Source of the DNA: Paenibacillus sp. D2_2
GTDB lineage: Bacteria > Bacillota > Bacilli > Paenibacillales > Paenibacillaceae
Length of the DNA stretch: 64,000 nt
Reading direction: 5' to 3'
Assembly (NCBI RefSeq): GCF_031199965.1
Contig: NZ_CP133605.1
Span: 3,504,501-3,568,500, forward strand
Numbering within the stretch: position 1 is the stretch's first letter; each line of letters opens with the position of its first letter. Positions 56,048-63,721 of the stretch are shown here, piece after piece. Below the pieces are notes generated by a model. The model had not been told where the DNA came from and searched no databases. It saw nothing but the letters and a program-made list of their open reading frames with translations. The position numbers were made by a program, and so were the translations under genes.

Positions 56048-56962
56048 ATGGGAGGAACGAATGTATGGGATGCGGAGTGGGAGGTTAACGAAGAGCAGGC
56101 GCGGACGCTGATCGGCAGACAATTCCCTCAGCTGTCATCGAAGCAAGTGAAGCGATTGGGCTGGGGCTGGGACAATACCGTTTTTCTCATCGGTGACGAG
56201 TACGTGTTTCGGTTTCCAAGAAGAACGATTGCAGTTGGCTCGATTCGTATGGAAGGGAAGCTGCTGCCGAAGCTGGAGTCATATATGACCATCCCCTATC
56301 CGAAACCGTTGTTTTATGGCGAAGCAAGTGACGAATACCCGGCACCATTTCTTGGCTATGCCTACGTGCTAGGAGATTTCCCAATCGGTTTGACGGAAGA
56401 ACGCCGGGCTTTATCGGCAGAGACGCTGGCGAAATTTTTGCGGAGATTGCATGAGTTTCCGGTGCAGGCGGCGCTGAAGTGCGGAGTTCAGCAAGATCAT
56501 CGAAACTTGACGGACATAGCATCGCGCAAAGTGAAATTGGAGGGCTTTCTATCGAAGGTGGTTGAACACTTGTCACCGGAGGAGTCCGGTGTGATCGAAG
56601 CGTATATTAGCAGGCTGCAAAAGGACCGTGTCGAGGCGGTGAATGCACTGCTACATGGCGATCTTCATTTCAAAAATATGCTTGTGAATGAGAACGGGAT
56701 CGTTTCCGGCATCATTGATTGGGGCGATCTGAGCGTAGGCCATCCGGCTTGCGATTTGAGCGTTGCTTATAGCTTTTTACCACCTTACGCTCGCGGCGTG
56801 TTTTTCGAAACGTACGGGGGAGCGGACGAGGAAACGAAGCTGTTGGCGCGGCTGATCGCGGTATACATCCCCGTACTGATCTTAATGCAAGCGGTCGATG
56901 ACGGGAATGAAGCGATTGCGGCAGAGGCGAAATCCAACATCATGCGGGCACTTTCGGATTAG
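56048..56962 (+). CDS. APH-family phosphotransferase (passenger gene)
   Basis: 304 residues from ATG 56048 with GAGGAGGCAGACAATTC. Protein-kinase-like fold: N-lobe VKRLGWGWDNTVFLIGDEYV and FRFPRRTIA (Lys replaced by Arg in this position), catalytic loop NALLHGDLHFKNMLVNENG (HGDxxxxN) and metal motif SGIIDWGDLSVGHPACDL. Such enzymes phosphorylate aminoglycosides, macrolides, choline or homoserine; the substrate here cannot be told. It lies inside a transposable element and seems more GC-rich than its surroundings, fitting horizontal acquisition. Has its own terminator at 57125-57153. Confidence 0.85.
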   Translation: MGGTNVWDAEWEVNEEQARTLIGRQFPQLSSKQVKRLGWGWDNTVFLIGDEYVFRFPRRTIAVGSIRMEGKLLPKLESYMTIPYPKPLFYGEASDEYPAPFLGYAYVLGDFPIGLTEERRALSAETLAKFLRRLHEFPVQAALKCGVQQDHRNLTDIASRKVKLEGFLSKVVEHLSPEESGVIEAYISRLQKDRVEAVNALLHGDLHFKNMLVNENGIVSGIIDWGDLSVGHPACDLSVAYSFLPPYARGVFFETYGGADEETKLLARLIAVYIPVLILMQAVDDGNEAIAAEAKSNIMRALSD

Positions 56963-57124
56963 GCTCATTATTTCGTTGCGGCTATGGGGCTATGGCTATC
57001 GGCACCATTTTGTCGTTTAAAGGCCGCGATAAGGTACGATCCGCCTTCTCTGATGCCGCTTTATGTTGAGGAACACGAAATTCAACAGAGTAAGTCGTTG
57101 CGCTAACGGGACACGATAGCAATA

Positions 57125-57153
57125 AACCGCCTTTTCAACGAAGGCGGTTTTCT
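57125..57153 (+). terminator. Terminator of the passenger gene
   Basis: AACCGCCTT-TTCAACG-AAGGCGGTT followed by TTCTTA. Inside the mobile element, just before its right inverted repeat. Confidence 0.8.
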
Positions 57154-57158
57154 TATGG

Positions 57159-57189
57159 TCAAATATCAACATTAGAATTTAACATAGCC
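57159..57189 (-). repeat. Right terminal inverted repeat of the IS1595-type element
   Basis: Minus strand begins GGCTATGTTAAATTCTAATG and continues GTTGATATTTGA, matching the left end at 27 of 31 positions. Confidence 0.8.
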
Positions 57190-57196
57190 TAATAAA

Positions 57197-57226
57197 AAGA
57201 AAACCAGGCCTATTTCTGGGCCTGGT
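57197..57226 (-). terminator. Terminator of the zinc-ribbon gene, abutting the mobile element
   Basis: ACCAGGCC-CAGAAATA-GGCCTGGT then TTTCTTTTTATT on the minus strand. The right end of the IS1595-type element (57189) lies at the end of this T tract. Between 57227 and 57315 I see nothing else. Confidence 0.85.
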
Positions 57227-57315
57227 CATCTAATGCTCAACATTCTAACTATCGTTCCCCGTATTGGGCATAACTTTCGTTATTATCATGTAAATCGCTA
57301 TTGTCGCCTTACTTA

Positions 57316-57519
57316 TCAACCGAAAAAGAAATCAAGAACATTCGAACCAGCCGAAGATTTTTTATTGTAAAATTCGGAATACCCGCAATTTGCGCAGTAC
57401 ACGACTACAAATTGATTGTGCTGAATATCGAGCATTTTGGAAAGTCCTGTGCCGGTCATTGCTACTTCTTTCGTCCTTGCGTCTCTGCTACCACATTTAA
57501 TGCATCCCTTTTCACTCAT
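57316..57519 (-). CDS. Zinc-ribbon nucleic-acid-binding protein (DUF2082)
   Basis: 67 residues. ATG 57519 follows AGGGAGTGATAGATGT; a longer frame to 57618 lacks a site. CIKCGS and YCANCGYSEFY make the two zinc knuckles, and the segment GTGLSKMLDIQHNQFVVV with GSNVLDFFFG at the end is characteristic of DUF2082 proteins. Presumed zinc and nucleic-acid binding; no defined role. Monocistronic with a terminator. Confidence 0.88.
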   Translation of the reverse strand: MSEKGCIKCGSRDARTKEVAMTGTGLSKMLDIQHNQFVVVYCANCGYSEFYNKKSSAGSNVLDFFFG

Positions 57520-57659
57520 ACATCTATCACTCCCTATTGTTATGTTTCTTTGTACGTTTCCAATGCTTATAAGGTTTCGCAAAAAACAGAATAGTTTATT
57601 TTCAATAGACTCCACCAAATCTTATACCGGTTGACTTCATGTTAATTTAACAAAATAGG

Positions 57660-57690
57660 AAAGGCGCATTCCTAAGGGAATTGCGCCTTA
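57660..57690 (-). terminator. Hairpin after the pyruvate oxidase gene
   Basis: AAGGCGCAATTCCC-TTAG-GAATGCGCCTT with a bulge, followed by TCCTATTTTG on the minus strand; 56 bases after the pyruvate oxidase stop. Confidence 0.6.
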
Positions 57691-57745
57691 TGTAATATTC
57701 CAGGATAGAACAGTATTTCTGACCACTTCAAAGTACTCCTATTTA

Positions 57746-59464
57746 TTATCGAAGGAGATTGGTTTTCGCTAGTTCGATGATTTCGTTGCCTTGCCCGTTC
57801 AAAACGGCTTTCAGCATCCACATCGTAAATCCGCGTGCCTGCTCGAAGTTGATCTTCGGCGGCATAGCCAGTTCCTGACGATTGACAACGACGTCTAGCA
57901 CTACCGGACCGCTGTGTTCGAACGCTCTGCGAACGGCGCTTTCCAAGTCATTCGGATCCTCGACCCGGATTCCTTCGATTCCCATGGCTTGAGCCAGTAC
58001 CGCAAAGTTTGGATTGTCGAGTTCCGTTCCGAATTCTAAAAGCGGCTGCTTTCATTTCCAATTCCACAAATCCAAGCGCACTATTATTAAAGACAACAAT
58101 CTTGATCGGGAGCTTATGCTGACGAAGGGTCAATAGATCTCCGAGCAGCATGGTGAGGCCCCCGTCCCCGACAGTGATACGACCTGGCGTCCCGGCTGTG
58201 CAACCTGCGCTCCAATCGCCTGAGGCATGGCGTTCGCCATTGTCCCATGGTTAAACGAGCCAATAAGCCTCCTTTTACCATTCATGCTCAAGTATCGGGC
58301 AGCCCACACCGTTGGTGTCCCAACATCGCAAGTCAAAACGGCATCCTCATCTGCGAGATCGCTGATTACCTTCATGAGGAATTGCGGATGAATAGGCGCT
58401 CGGCCGGGATCGGCAAGTTTGTCCAGTTCCTCGCGGACTTTGGCATAATGTGCGACAAAGTGCTGCAGATGATCAGGGGAGTGAGTTTCCTTTAACAGGG
58501 GTAACAGCATTTCGACCGTCGTCTTCACGTCTCCGCACACCCCGTATGCGAGTGTCGTTCGCCGGCCTAGTCGGGAGGAATCCAAATCAACCTGAAGAAT
58601 GGTCGCTTCTTGCGGATAAAATTGCCGGTATGGAAAATCGGTACCCAGCATGAGTAAGACATCGCATTCCATCATGGCGTGGTAGCCGGAAGAATATCCA
58701 ATGAGACCGGTTAATCCGACGGAATACGGGTTGTCGTATTCCAGATATTCTTTTCCTCGCAGCGCTATGACCATCGGGGACTGCAGCTTCTCGCACAACT
58801 TCATGAGCGAAGCATGAGCTCCCGCACAGCCGGCACCGCATAGCAGGGTGATCCTCTTACCTTTGTTTAAGTAGTCGGCAAGGGTCTCCAATTCGTCTGT
58901 AGAAGGGCTAACAATCGGTCGGGTGGAATGGATGACACGTTCCGGAACGGGACTTTCGTCATATTCGAAAGCGGCTACATCACCCGGAAGAACTAAGACA
59001 GACACTCCCGACTTTGCCGTCGCGGTTTGCATCGCCATCGTAACCGCTCGAGGCATTTGCTTCGGTCCGGTTACGACTTCACAAAAGAAGCTGCATTCCT
59101 GAAACAACATGTCCGGACGGGTCTCTTGAAAAAAGCCGCTGCCGATTTCACTGCTCGGAATATGAGCGGCAATCGCAAGTACTGGCACCCGGTTTCGATG
59201 GCAATCGTATAATCCATTAATAAGATGCAAATTACCTGGTCCGCTGCTACCCGCACATACGGCGATTCCTCCACTGAGGGCGGCATCCGCACCCGCCGCG
59301 AACGCTGCAACCTCTTCGTGGCGGACATGGATCCATTCTATTTCTCCGGAACGACGGATCGCATCGAGCAAGGCATTGAGCGAATCGCCGATAATGCCAT
59401 AAATTTGCTTTACACCGGAGTTCAGAAGGGATTCCACAATGGAATCCGCTATCGTTCTTCTCAA
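57746..59464 (-). pseudogene. Pyruvate oxidase / pyruvate:quinone dehydrogenase (PoxB, YdaP-like), two breaks
   Basis: TTG 59464 after AAAGGAGAGATACCC. Restored about 573 aa. TPP-dependent three-domain enzyme: Pyr domain with GVKQIYGIIGDSLNALLDA and WIHVRHEEVAAFAAGADA (catalytic Glu), FAD-binding middle domain (LLCGAGCAGAHASLMKL), TPP-binding PP domain [34 protein letters not shown]. One G lost at 58166-58169, and two bases lost (or one gained) at 58036-58044. C-terminus ends QGNEIIELAKTNLLR. It decarboxylates pyruvate to acetate (and CO2), passing electrons to quinone or O2. The TetR gene upstream may regulate it. Confidence 0.88.
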
Positions 59465-59549
59465 GGGTATCTCTCCTTTTTGTTTTTATTATATTGCCAT
59501 AATATGAGCAGCCTATTCTTGATTTCACAACGATCTAAGCCTGAAGCAG

Positions 59550-59590
59550 AAGAAAGCCCAACAATCCACATCCGGGTTTGTTGGGCTTCA
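59550..59590 (-). terminator. Terminator of the TetR gene
   Basis: GAAGCCCAACA...TGTTGGGCTT on the minus strand followed by TCTTC; stem of ten pairs, loop of 15. It lies between the TetR stop and the pyruvate oxidase start. Confidence 0.75.
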
Positions 59591-59711
59591 ATCTTCGATT
59601 AAGTAGTCAAATTTCGGTCATTTCATTCCTAATTATAAAAATACTCCCGATAGCGCAACGAGGCTCCCGATCCATTGCGGCAGCCTCTATTATTAAATAA
59701 ATCGACAAAGC

Positions 59712-60293
59712 TTATGACTTAGTCAAAATTCCTTTAACAAACAATGAGACACTGTGCTTGTAGAACTCTTCCTCGGTGACGAGTTGGGACTGATAATGCC
59801 CGTGAATCAGCTCGCTCATCTGAAATCCGTAGCACATCGAGAGAAAAGACATGGCGACAAGACGCTCATCCTGTTTGGGTATAACTTTTTTCTTCTGCAA
59901 ACGTTCAAAATATTCAACCAGCAAGGAGTGCAGCTTCACCGGCGGATCGGCCAGCACTCTGTCCAATTCGGGAAGCATTCCTTTGTCGCGAATGCCAATC
60001 AAAATGATGTCCGCATTTTCATGGAAAAACAAACGGTACTGCTGGCTTACATTCAGCAAATCGACTTCCGGATTATCGGTCGCGTCCTCTCTTAACAACT
60101 TCTCAAATTGCGGGATATCCGAATGTCTATCAATGATGGCTTCCAATATGCCTTGCTTGCTTCCAAATTGCCGGAAAATCGTAGATTCATTGACTTTAGC
60201 TTCCGTTGCAATGGCTTTGGTGCTTACTCCCCGATAGCCCTTCTTTTTGATGAGCCGTGTCGCGGTTTCAATGATTCTATCTGAAGTTTGCAT
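59712..60293 (-). CDS. TetR-family transcriptional regulator
   Basis: 193 residues, ATG 60293 after AAAAGGAGAAATACA. N-terminal HTH: RGVSTKAIATEAKVNESTIFRQFGSKQ split by the usual turn (VSTKAIATEAKVNESTIFRQ). C-terminal TetR_C-type ligand pocket. Follows, on the same strand, the FAH-family gene (60382-61395) by 88 bases, and precedes the pyruvate oxidase gene. The palindrome at 61457-61484 between the FAH and metallo-hydrolase genes is a good candidate for its operator. Confidence 0.88.
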   Translation of the reverse strand: MQTSDRIIETATRLIKKKGYRGVSTKAIATEAKVNESTIFRQFGSKQGILEAIIDRHSDIPQFEKLLREDATDNPEVDLLNVSQQYRLFFHENADIILIGIRDKGMLPELDRVLADPPVKLHSLLVEYFERLQKKKVIPKQDERLVAMSFLSMCYGFQMSELIHGHYQSQLVTEEEFYKHSVSLFVKGILTKS

Positions 60294-60381
60294 TGTATTT
60301 CTCCTTTTGTATATGTTACACCTATTCTACTACAAGTTTTGCATATTCAGCAGGGTCGCGGTTCATCATTTTCATAAACGT

Positions 60382-61395
60382 TTATTTAAGACAAATCGCT
60401 TCTTCTTCCCAGCGGCTTGGTTCCGTAATCTTGACATGATCAGGTACAAATTGCGTGAGCGTGCCTAATTTATCGAATGTAATCTGAATTCGGTCAGAGG
60501 GCAACAACCATTGTTCGGTCTCGATTGCGCAGCAATCCGGTATCGTCCCCATTCCTATAATCGTACCCGGGAGCAGCGTGAAAACTTTGAGAACCTCCTC
60601 TATCACTTTTGCAGGGTGTGCAAAATACTCGGATGTGCTTCCCTTCCAGTGCAATCTCTCCCCGATGCGTACATCCACATCTATTGCCAGCGGGTTATCG
60701 ATTTCATCCGGTGTAACTAGAAATGGTCCTATTCCTTTACTGCGATCAAAATCTTTGCAGCGTGTCGGTCCGGTCAGCGCCTGGAAATCCGGCCATTGCA
60801 CATCGCGGACGGTACTGTCGTTAAAAATAACATAACCCGCGATGCAGTTCCCCTTCCCTGTAACAAAGGCCAGCTCCGGCTCAATATCCAGGTAGGAAGA
60901 GTATGAAGGCCAATGAATCGTATCCCCATCGCCAATTAATGCATGATGGTTACACTTGTAATAACTGAAAGTTACTTTATTCGGATCTTTCTTGAATTTT
61001 TCAGAGATTTTTCGTTTAAGCTCTTCTCTTTCTGGCCCTGTATATTCTCTTTGCAGCAGATTTACGCCAGCATTTCTTAAATGTCTTGGCGTCAGCCCAA
61101 AATCGATAAGCGCAGCCGGATTCGGAACCGGCGGCAGCAGTTTTACCGCTTCAATCGGGCAGATTTCATTTTCATTGAATTGATGTGACTTTTCGACAGC
61201 ATATTGCATCAATTCCTTAGCGGAATCATAACTTGCTGGCAGATAATGAAGATAGCTATCCATACTTTCAAGACTGTCAAAGAATGTTCCCTGCATTTTC
61301 ATGATTGCGGCAAAAGACACAACAAATTTCTCGTTAATTACAAGCCCAAAAGAAGGTTCCTGGAATGTCTTCGTTTGAAAGGTTACTAGCTTCAT
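60382..61395 (-). CDS. Fumarylacetoacetate hydrolase-family enzyme
   Basis: 337 residues. ATG 61395 after GGAGGCGCTTTAAT, MKLVTFQTKTFQEPSFGLV; the frame to 61440 lacks a site. FAH fold: ALIGDGDTIHWPSYSSYLD, then IEPELAFVTGKGNCIAG (metal Glu-x-Glu), VIFNDSTVRDVQWPDFQA (metal Asp), GPFLVTPDEIDNPLAIDVDV, GTIIGMGTIPDC. Members hydrolyse or decarboxylate C-C bonds of beta-diketo and aromatic-degradation intermediates. Divergent from the metallo-hydrolase gene with a shared operator, so both probably act in one pathway. Confidence 0.88.
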   Translation of the reverse strand: MKLVTFQTKTFQEPSFGLVINEKFVVSFAAIMKMQGTFFDSLESMDSYLHYLPASYDSAKELMQYAVEKSHQFNENEICPIEAVKLLPPVPNPAALIDFGLTPRHLRNAGVNLLQREYTGPEREELKRKISEKFKKDPNKVTFSYYKCNHHALIGDGDTIHWPSYSSYLDIEPELAFVTGKGNCIAGYVIFNDSTVRDVQWPDFQALTGPTRCKDFDRSKGIGPFLVTPDEIDNPLAIDVDVRIGERLHWKGSTSEYFAHPAKVIEEVLKVFTLLPGTIIGMGTIPDCCAIETEQWLLPSDRIQITFDKLGTLTQFVPDHVKITEPSRWEEEAICLK

Positions 61396-61439
61396 ATTAA
61401 AGCGCCTCCATCCATGTAGTGTGATGTTGTTCGAATACA

Positions 61440-61468
61440 ATCATATAGCACAGGATAAATGCATGCAA
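61440..61468 (-). promoter_or_regulatory. Promoter of the FAH gene
   Basis: On the minus strand: TTGCAT (61468-61463), 17-bp spacer, TATGAT (61445-61440). The -35 box lies inside the palindrome at 61457-61484. Confidence 0.65.
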
Positions 61469-61484
61469 GTACTTGCTTGCATTT
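61457..61484. promoter_or_regulatory. Shared palindromic operator of divergent promoters
   Basis: AAATGCATGCAAGT and ACTTGCTTGCATTT form a 28-bp palindrome with one mismatched pair. It covers both -35 boxes of the divergent promoters, so one bound repressor would silence both genes. Confidence 0.75.
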
Positions 61485-61505
61485 CTGTTTTCCATTCTCT
61501 ATAAT
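61477..61505 (+). promoter_or_regulatory. Promoter of the metallo-hydrolase gene
   Basis: TTGCAT (61477-61482), 17-bp spacer, TATAAT (61500-61505), start codon 55 bases on. The -35 box lies inside the palindrome. Confidence 0.75.
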
Positions 61506-61560
61506 ACAGACATAGTCAGTATGCCTTACCTCAAAAACATATACGTAAAGGAGAATTTTC

Positions 61561-62583
61561 ATGAAGTATGGACGTATTATCCAAAAACCTCGCGTTAAAT
61601 TTTTTGAAGTCGCAGATGGCGTCTTTGCCGGTATTTCGCCGTATCGTGGCATCAGTTGGGCTAATGCCGGGTTCATCAACAAGGGTGAAGGGCTGGTGTA
61701 TGACACGTTCTTCGATTTGTTCCATGCGCGGGAAATGCGGGAGGCTTTTATGGAAGTAAGCAACGGCAGGTCTCCCGCATATGTGGTGAACTCGCATTAT
61801 AACAGCGACCATGCCTGGGGAAACAAAGTGTTTGAAGATGCTTGCATTATTATGCATAGGGAAGCGTCCAGAGAGCGTCTCACCGAAAATATTGCTTGGA
61901 TGGACAGCGTCATCAGAAGAGGAAAGGATTCTCCGGAATCGACTTCAGGCGAGCGGTTTTTTGCAGCGGAATTTGAAGGATTCGACCTAGAAGGCGTAGA
62001 ATGGGTGCTCCCCAATATTGAGATAAAGGACGATATCAACATCCGTCTTGGCGATACAGAAGTTATGATTTACAACGTAGCTCCGGCCCACTCTGACAGT
62101 GACTTGCTGCTGTGGATGCCAAAAGAAAAAGTGCTGTTCGCCGGCGATGTCGTGTTTAACGGTTGTACGGCATACAGCGAAGAGGGAACCCTCAATTGGG
62201 TCAAAGTGCTTGATCGCATTATTGATGAAATCAAACCCGAAATCGTTGTTCCAGGACATGGCGCCATCTGCGGCCTGGACTTTGTGAAGGAGCAGAGAGA
62301 CTACCTCCTGAACCTGATCAGTGAGTTCAATAAGCATTACAATGACGAAATTGATGCCTTGTCCCTGACCAAGCAAATTGATATTTCCCGCTTCCTTCAT
62401 TGGATTCAGCCAGAACGCTTGTATGTTACAGTGGATATTCTATTGAAAAGCAAACGAGGATTACCACCCCTTCCAATTTGGAACGAGGTGCCCGCTAAGC
62501 TGGAAGACATGAAAGCTTTTTTAGCCGGAAAATATGGCAATCAGATCAAGCCATGGGACCCTATGAGTGTTTGGCAAGAATAG
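61561..62583 (+). CDS. MBL-fold metallo-hydrolase with HxNxDH site
   Basis: 340 residues from ATG 61561, AAAGGAGAATTTTC. Metallo-beta-lactamase fold: GISWANAGFINKGEGLVYDT, metal motif VVNSHYNSDHAWGN (HxNxDH: Asn in place of the second His), APAHSDSDLLLWMP (His), VLFAGDVVFNGC (bridging Asp), VPGHGAICGLDF (His). The C-terminal extension (about 240-340, helical) is long. Known HxNxDH relatives hydrolyse a range of esters or thioesters; the substrate here is unknown. Divergent from the FAH gene. Confidence 0.88.
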   Translation: MKYGRIIQKPRVKFFEVADGVFAGISPYRGISWANAGFINKGEGLVYDTFFDLFHAREMREAFMEVSNGRSPAYVVNSHYNSDHAWGNKVFEDACIIMHREASRERLTENIAWMDSVIRRGKDSPESTSGERFFAAEFEGFDLEGVEWVLPNIEIKDDINIRLGDTEVMIYNVAPAHSDSDLLLWMPKEKVLFAGDVVFNGCTAYSEEGTLNWVKVLDRIIDEIKPEIVVPGHGAICGLDFVKEQRDYLLNLISEFNKHYNDEIDALSLTKQIDISRFLHWIQPERLYVTVDILLKSKRGLPPLPIWNEVPAKLEDMKAFLAGKYGNQIKPWDPMSVWQE

Positions 62584-62616
62584 CAATTTGAAGCTAACCT
62601 ACGAAAAAACAAAAAT

Positions 62617-62653
62617 CGGCCCTGTCGCAAACATGCGAACAGCGGCCGTCTTT
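62617..62653 (+). terminator. Terminator of the metallo-hydrolase gene
   Basis: CGGCC-CTG-TCGCAAACATGCGA-ACAGC-GGCCG followed by TCTTTT. Composite stem. In the gap 62584-62992 I see no gene. Confidence 0.75.
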
Positions 62654-62850
62654 TGGAGTGTTCCACGGAAATAAAAAGGCGGGAGCTAACAAGACAGCAT
62701 TGTATAAATATACAAGAACTTTTACTTACGAGCCTCATCCTACTCATGGACTGATACTTAATTTTGCGTTTGGTTTTAAAATGAATGAATAGGCTGTTTT
62801 TTTAAAACAATTCTATGAGCATTCCGAAATCGAATTCGGAGGAAGCCTAA

Positions 62851-62888
62851 AAAACGCTACTGACATACTGTTGTCAGTAGCGTTTTTT
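62851..62888 (+). terminator. Strong hairpin in the 62584-62992 gap
   Basis: AAAAACGCTACTGACA-TACTG-TTGTCAGTAGCGTTTTTTT: 14 pairs and T7. No coding frame ends nearby, so it may be left from a lost gene or may isolate the next promoter. Confidence 0.85.
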
Positions 62889-62992
62889 TACACTCGGAGT
62901 AAGTAACCGTAAAGGAGTAGAGATATATGCGAAGTATTTTTGCCAAAATGAAATAAATATTGGATCATTTATTTTAGGAAGGATGGTATCTC

Positions 62993-63397
62993 GTGAATTT
63001 TGCTTCTGTACGCATCATAACCGACGACGTGGATTCTTTAGTCGAGTTCTATGAGAAAGTCTTGGGTGTTTCAGCGGAACGTCCCGCGCCCGTCTTTGCC
63101 GAACTCGTTGTGCCATCGTGCACCCTGGCGATAGGCCACTCCCAGACGGTGCAACTGTTCGGCGCTGGTTCCGCAGTGGCCGCCGACAATCACACTATCA
63201 TCATCGAATTCCGTGTCCACGATGTCGATGCCGAATACGAGCGCTTGAAGCCGTTTGTCAACGAGTGGGTAAAAGAACCAACCACGATGCCGTGGGGGAA
63301 CCGTGCTGTGCTGTTTCGTGATCCCGACGGCAACCTGGTTAACCTCTTCACTCCGATAACCGAGGAAGCGATTAAACGGTTCAGCGGTAGGAGTTGA
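62993..63397 (+). CDS. VOC-family (glyoxalase/bleomycin resistance-like) protein
   Basis: 134 residues from GTG 62993 with AGGAAGGATGGTATCTC. One VOC module of two babb units: NFASVRIITDDVDSLVEFYEKVLG, FAELVVPSCTLAIGHSQTV, then IIIEFRVHDVDAEYERLK and NRAVLFRDPDGNLVNLFTP. Metal ligands would include His in TLAIGH and Glu late; the usual first His of glyoxalase I is not visible. Function unknown; could be a drug-binding or dioxygenase-like protein. Intact. Confidence 0.88.
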   Translation: MNFASVRIITDDVDSLVEFYEKVLGVSAERPAPVFAELVVPSCTLAIGHSQTVQLFGAGSAVAADNHTIIIEFRVHDVDAEYERLKPFVNEWVKEPTTMPWGNRAVLFRDPDGNLVNLFTPITEEAIKRFSGRS

Positions 63398-63463
63398 CGA
63401 ACAGTAGAAGTGATGAGACGAATTTCGTCGTGTTAGTAATTTCACTCACCGCGTTCATTAGAA

Positions 63464-63500
63464 AGAGACCATAGCAACGAGCTATGGTCTCTTCATTTTA
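63464..63500 (+). terminator. Terminator of the VOC gene
   Basis: AGAGACCATAGC-AACGA-GCTATGGTCTCT followed by TCATTTT: 12-bp perfect stem. Confidence 0.85.
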
Positions 63501-63678
63501 TCTAGTTTCTTCATTTTGTTGAGAAATGGATCTATTTCAACGACCCTCATTGTCTAAATATAGTTTGTTATCATTAAACTATAAAAAAACAATTGTTTTC
63601 CTCCTCTTAGTAAACTTTGACATTAATATTGCTCATATGAATTAAATCAAGGATCCGAAAAATGTAAGTCTAAATAAA

Positions 63679-63706
63679 AGGTGGGAGCTAAGAAGCCCCA
63701 CCTGAA
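63679..63706 (-). terminator. Terminator of the ribonucleotide reductase gene
   Basis: AGGTGGGGCTTC-TTAG-CTCCCACCT followed by TTTATTT on the minus strand, 16 bases after the stop. Between 63501 and 63678 I see nothing. Confidence 0.85.
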
Positions 63707-63721
63707 ATAATATTTATTACA

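Larger units (their letters stand above)
54834..57189 (+). mobile_element. IS1595-family element with a phosphotransferase passenger
   Basis: The segment is bounded by 31-bp terminal inverted repeats (27 of 31 identical) beginning GGCTATGTTAAA and containing GTTGATATTTGA. Inside are the transposase gene (54924-55970), an APH-like phosphotransferase gene (56048-56962) and a terminator. Length 2356 bp, longer than a plain IS1595 element because of the passenger. I see no matching 8-bp target duplication (ATTAGTTT versus TAATAAAA), so the element is old or rearranged at one end. GCTAACGGG occurs at 55971 and 57102, on both sides of the passenger. Confidence 0.8.

Noticed and set aside
54826..57197. 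8-bp target duplication for the IS1595-type element
   Set aside because: The flanks ATTAGTTT and TAATAAAA do not match as direct repeats.
57301..57594. 97-codon plus-strand frame
   Set aside because: Antisense to the well-supported DUF2082 zinc-ribbon gene.
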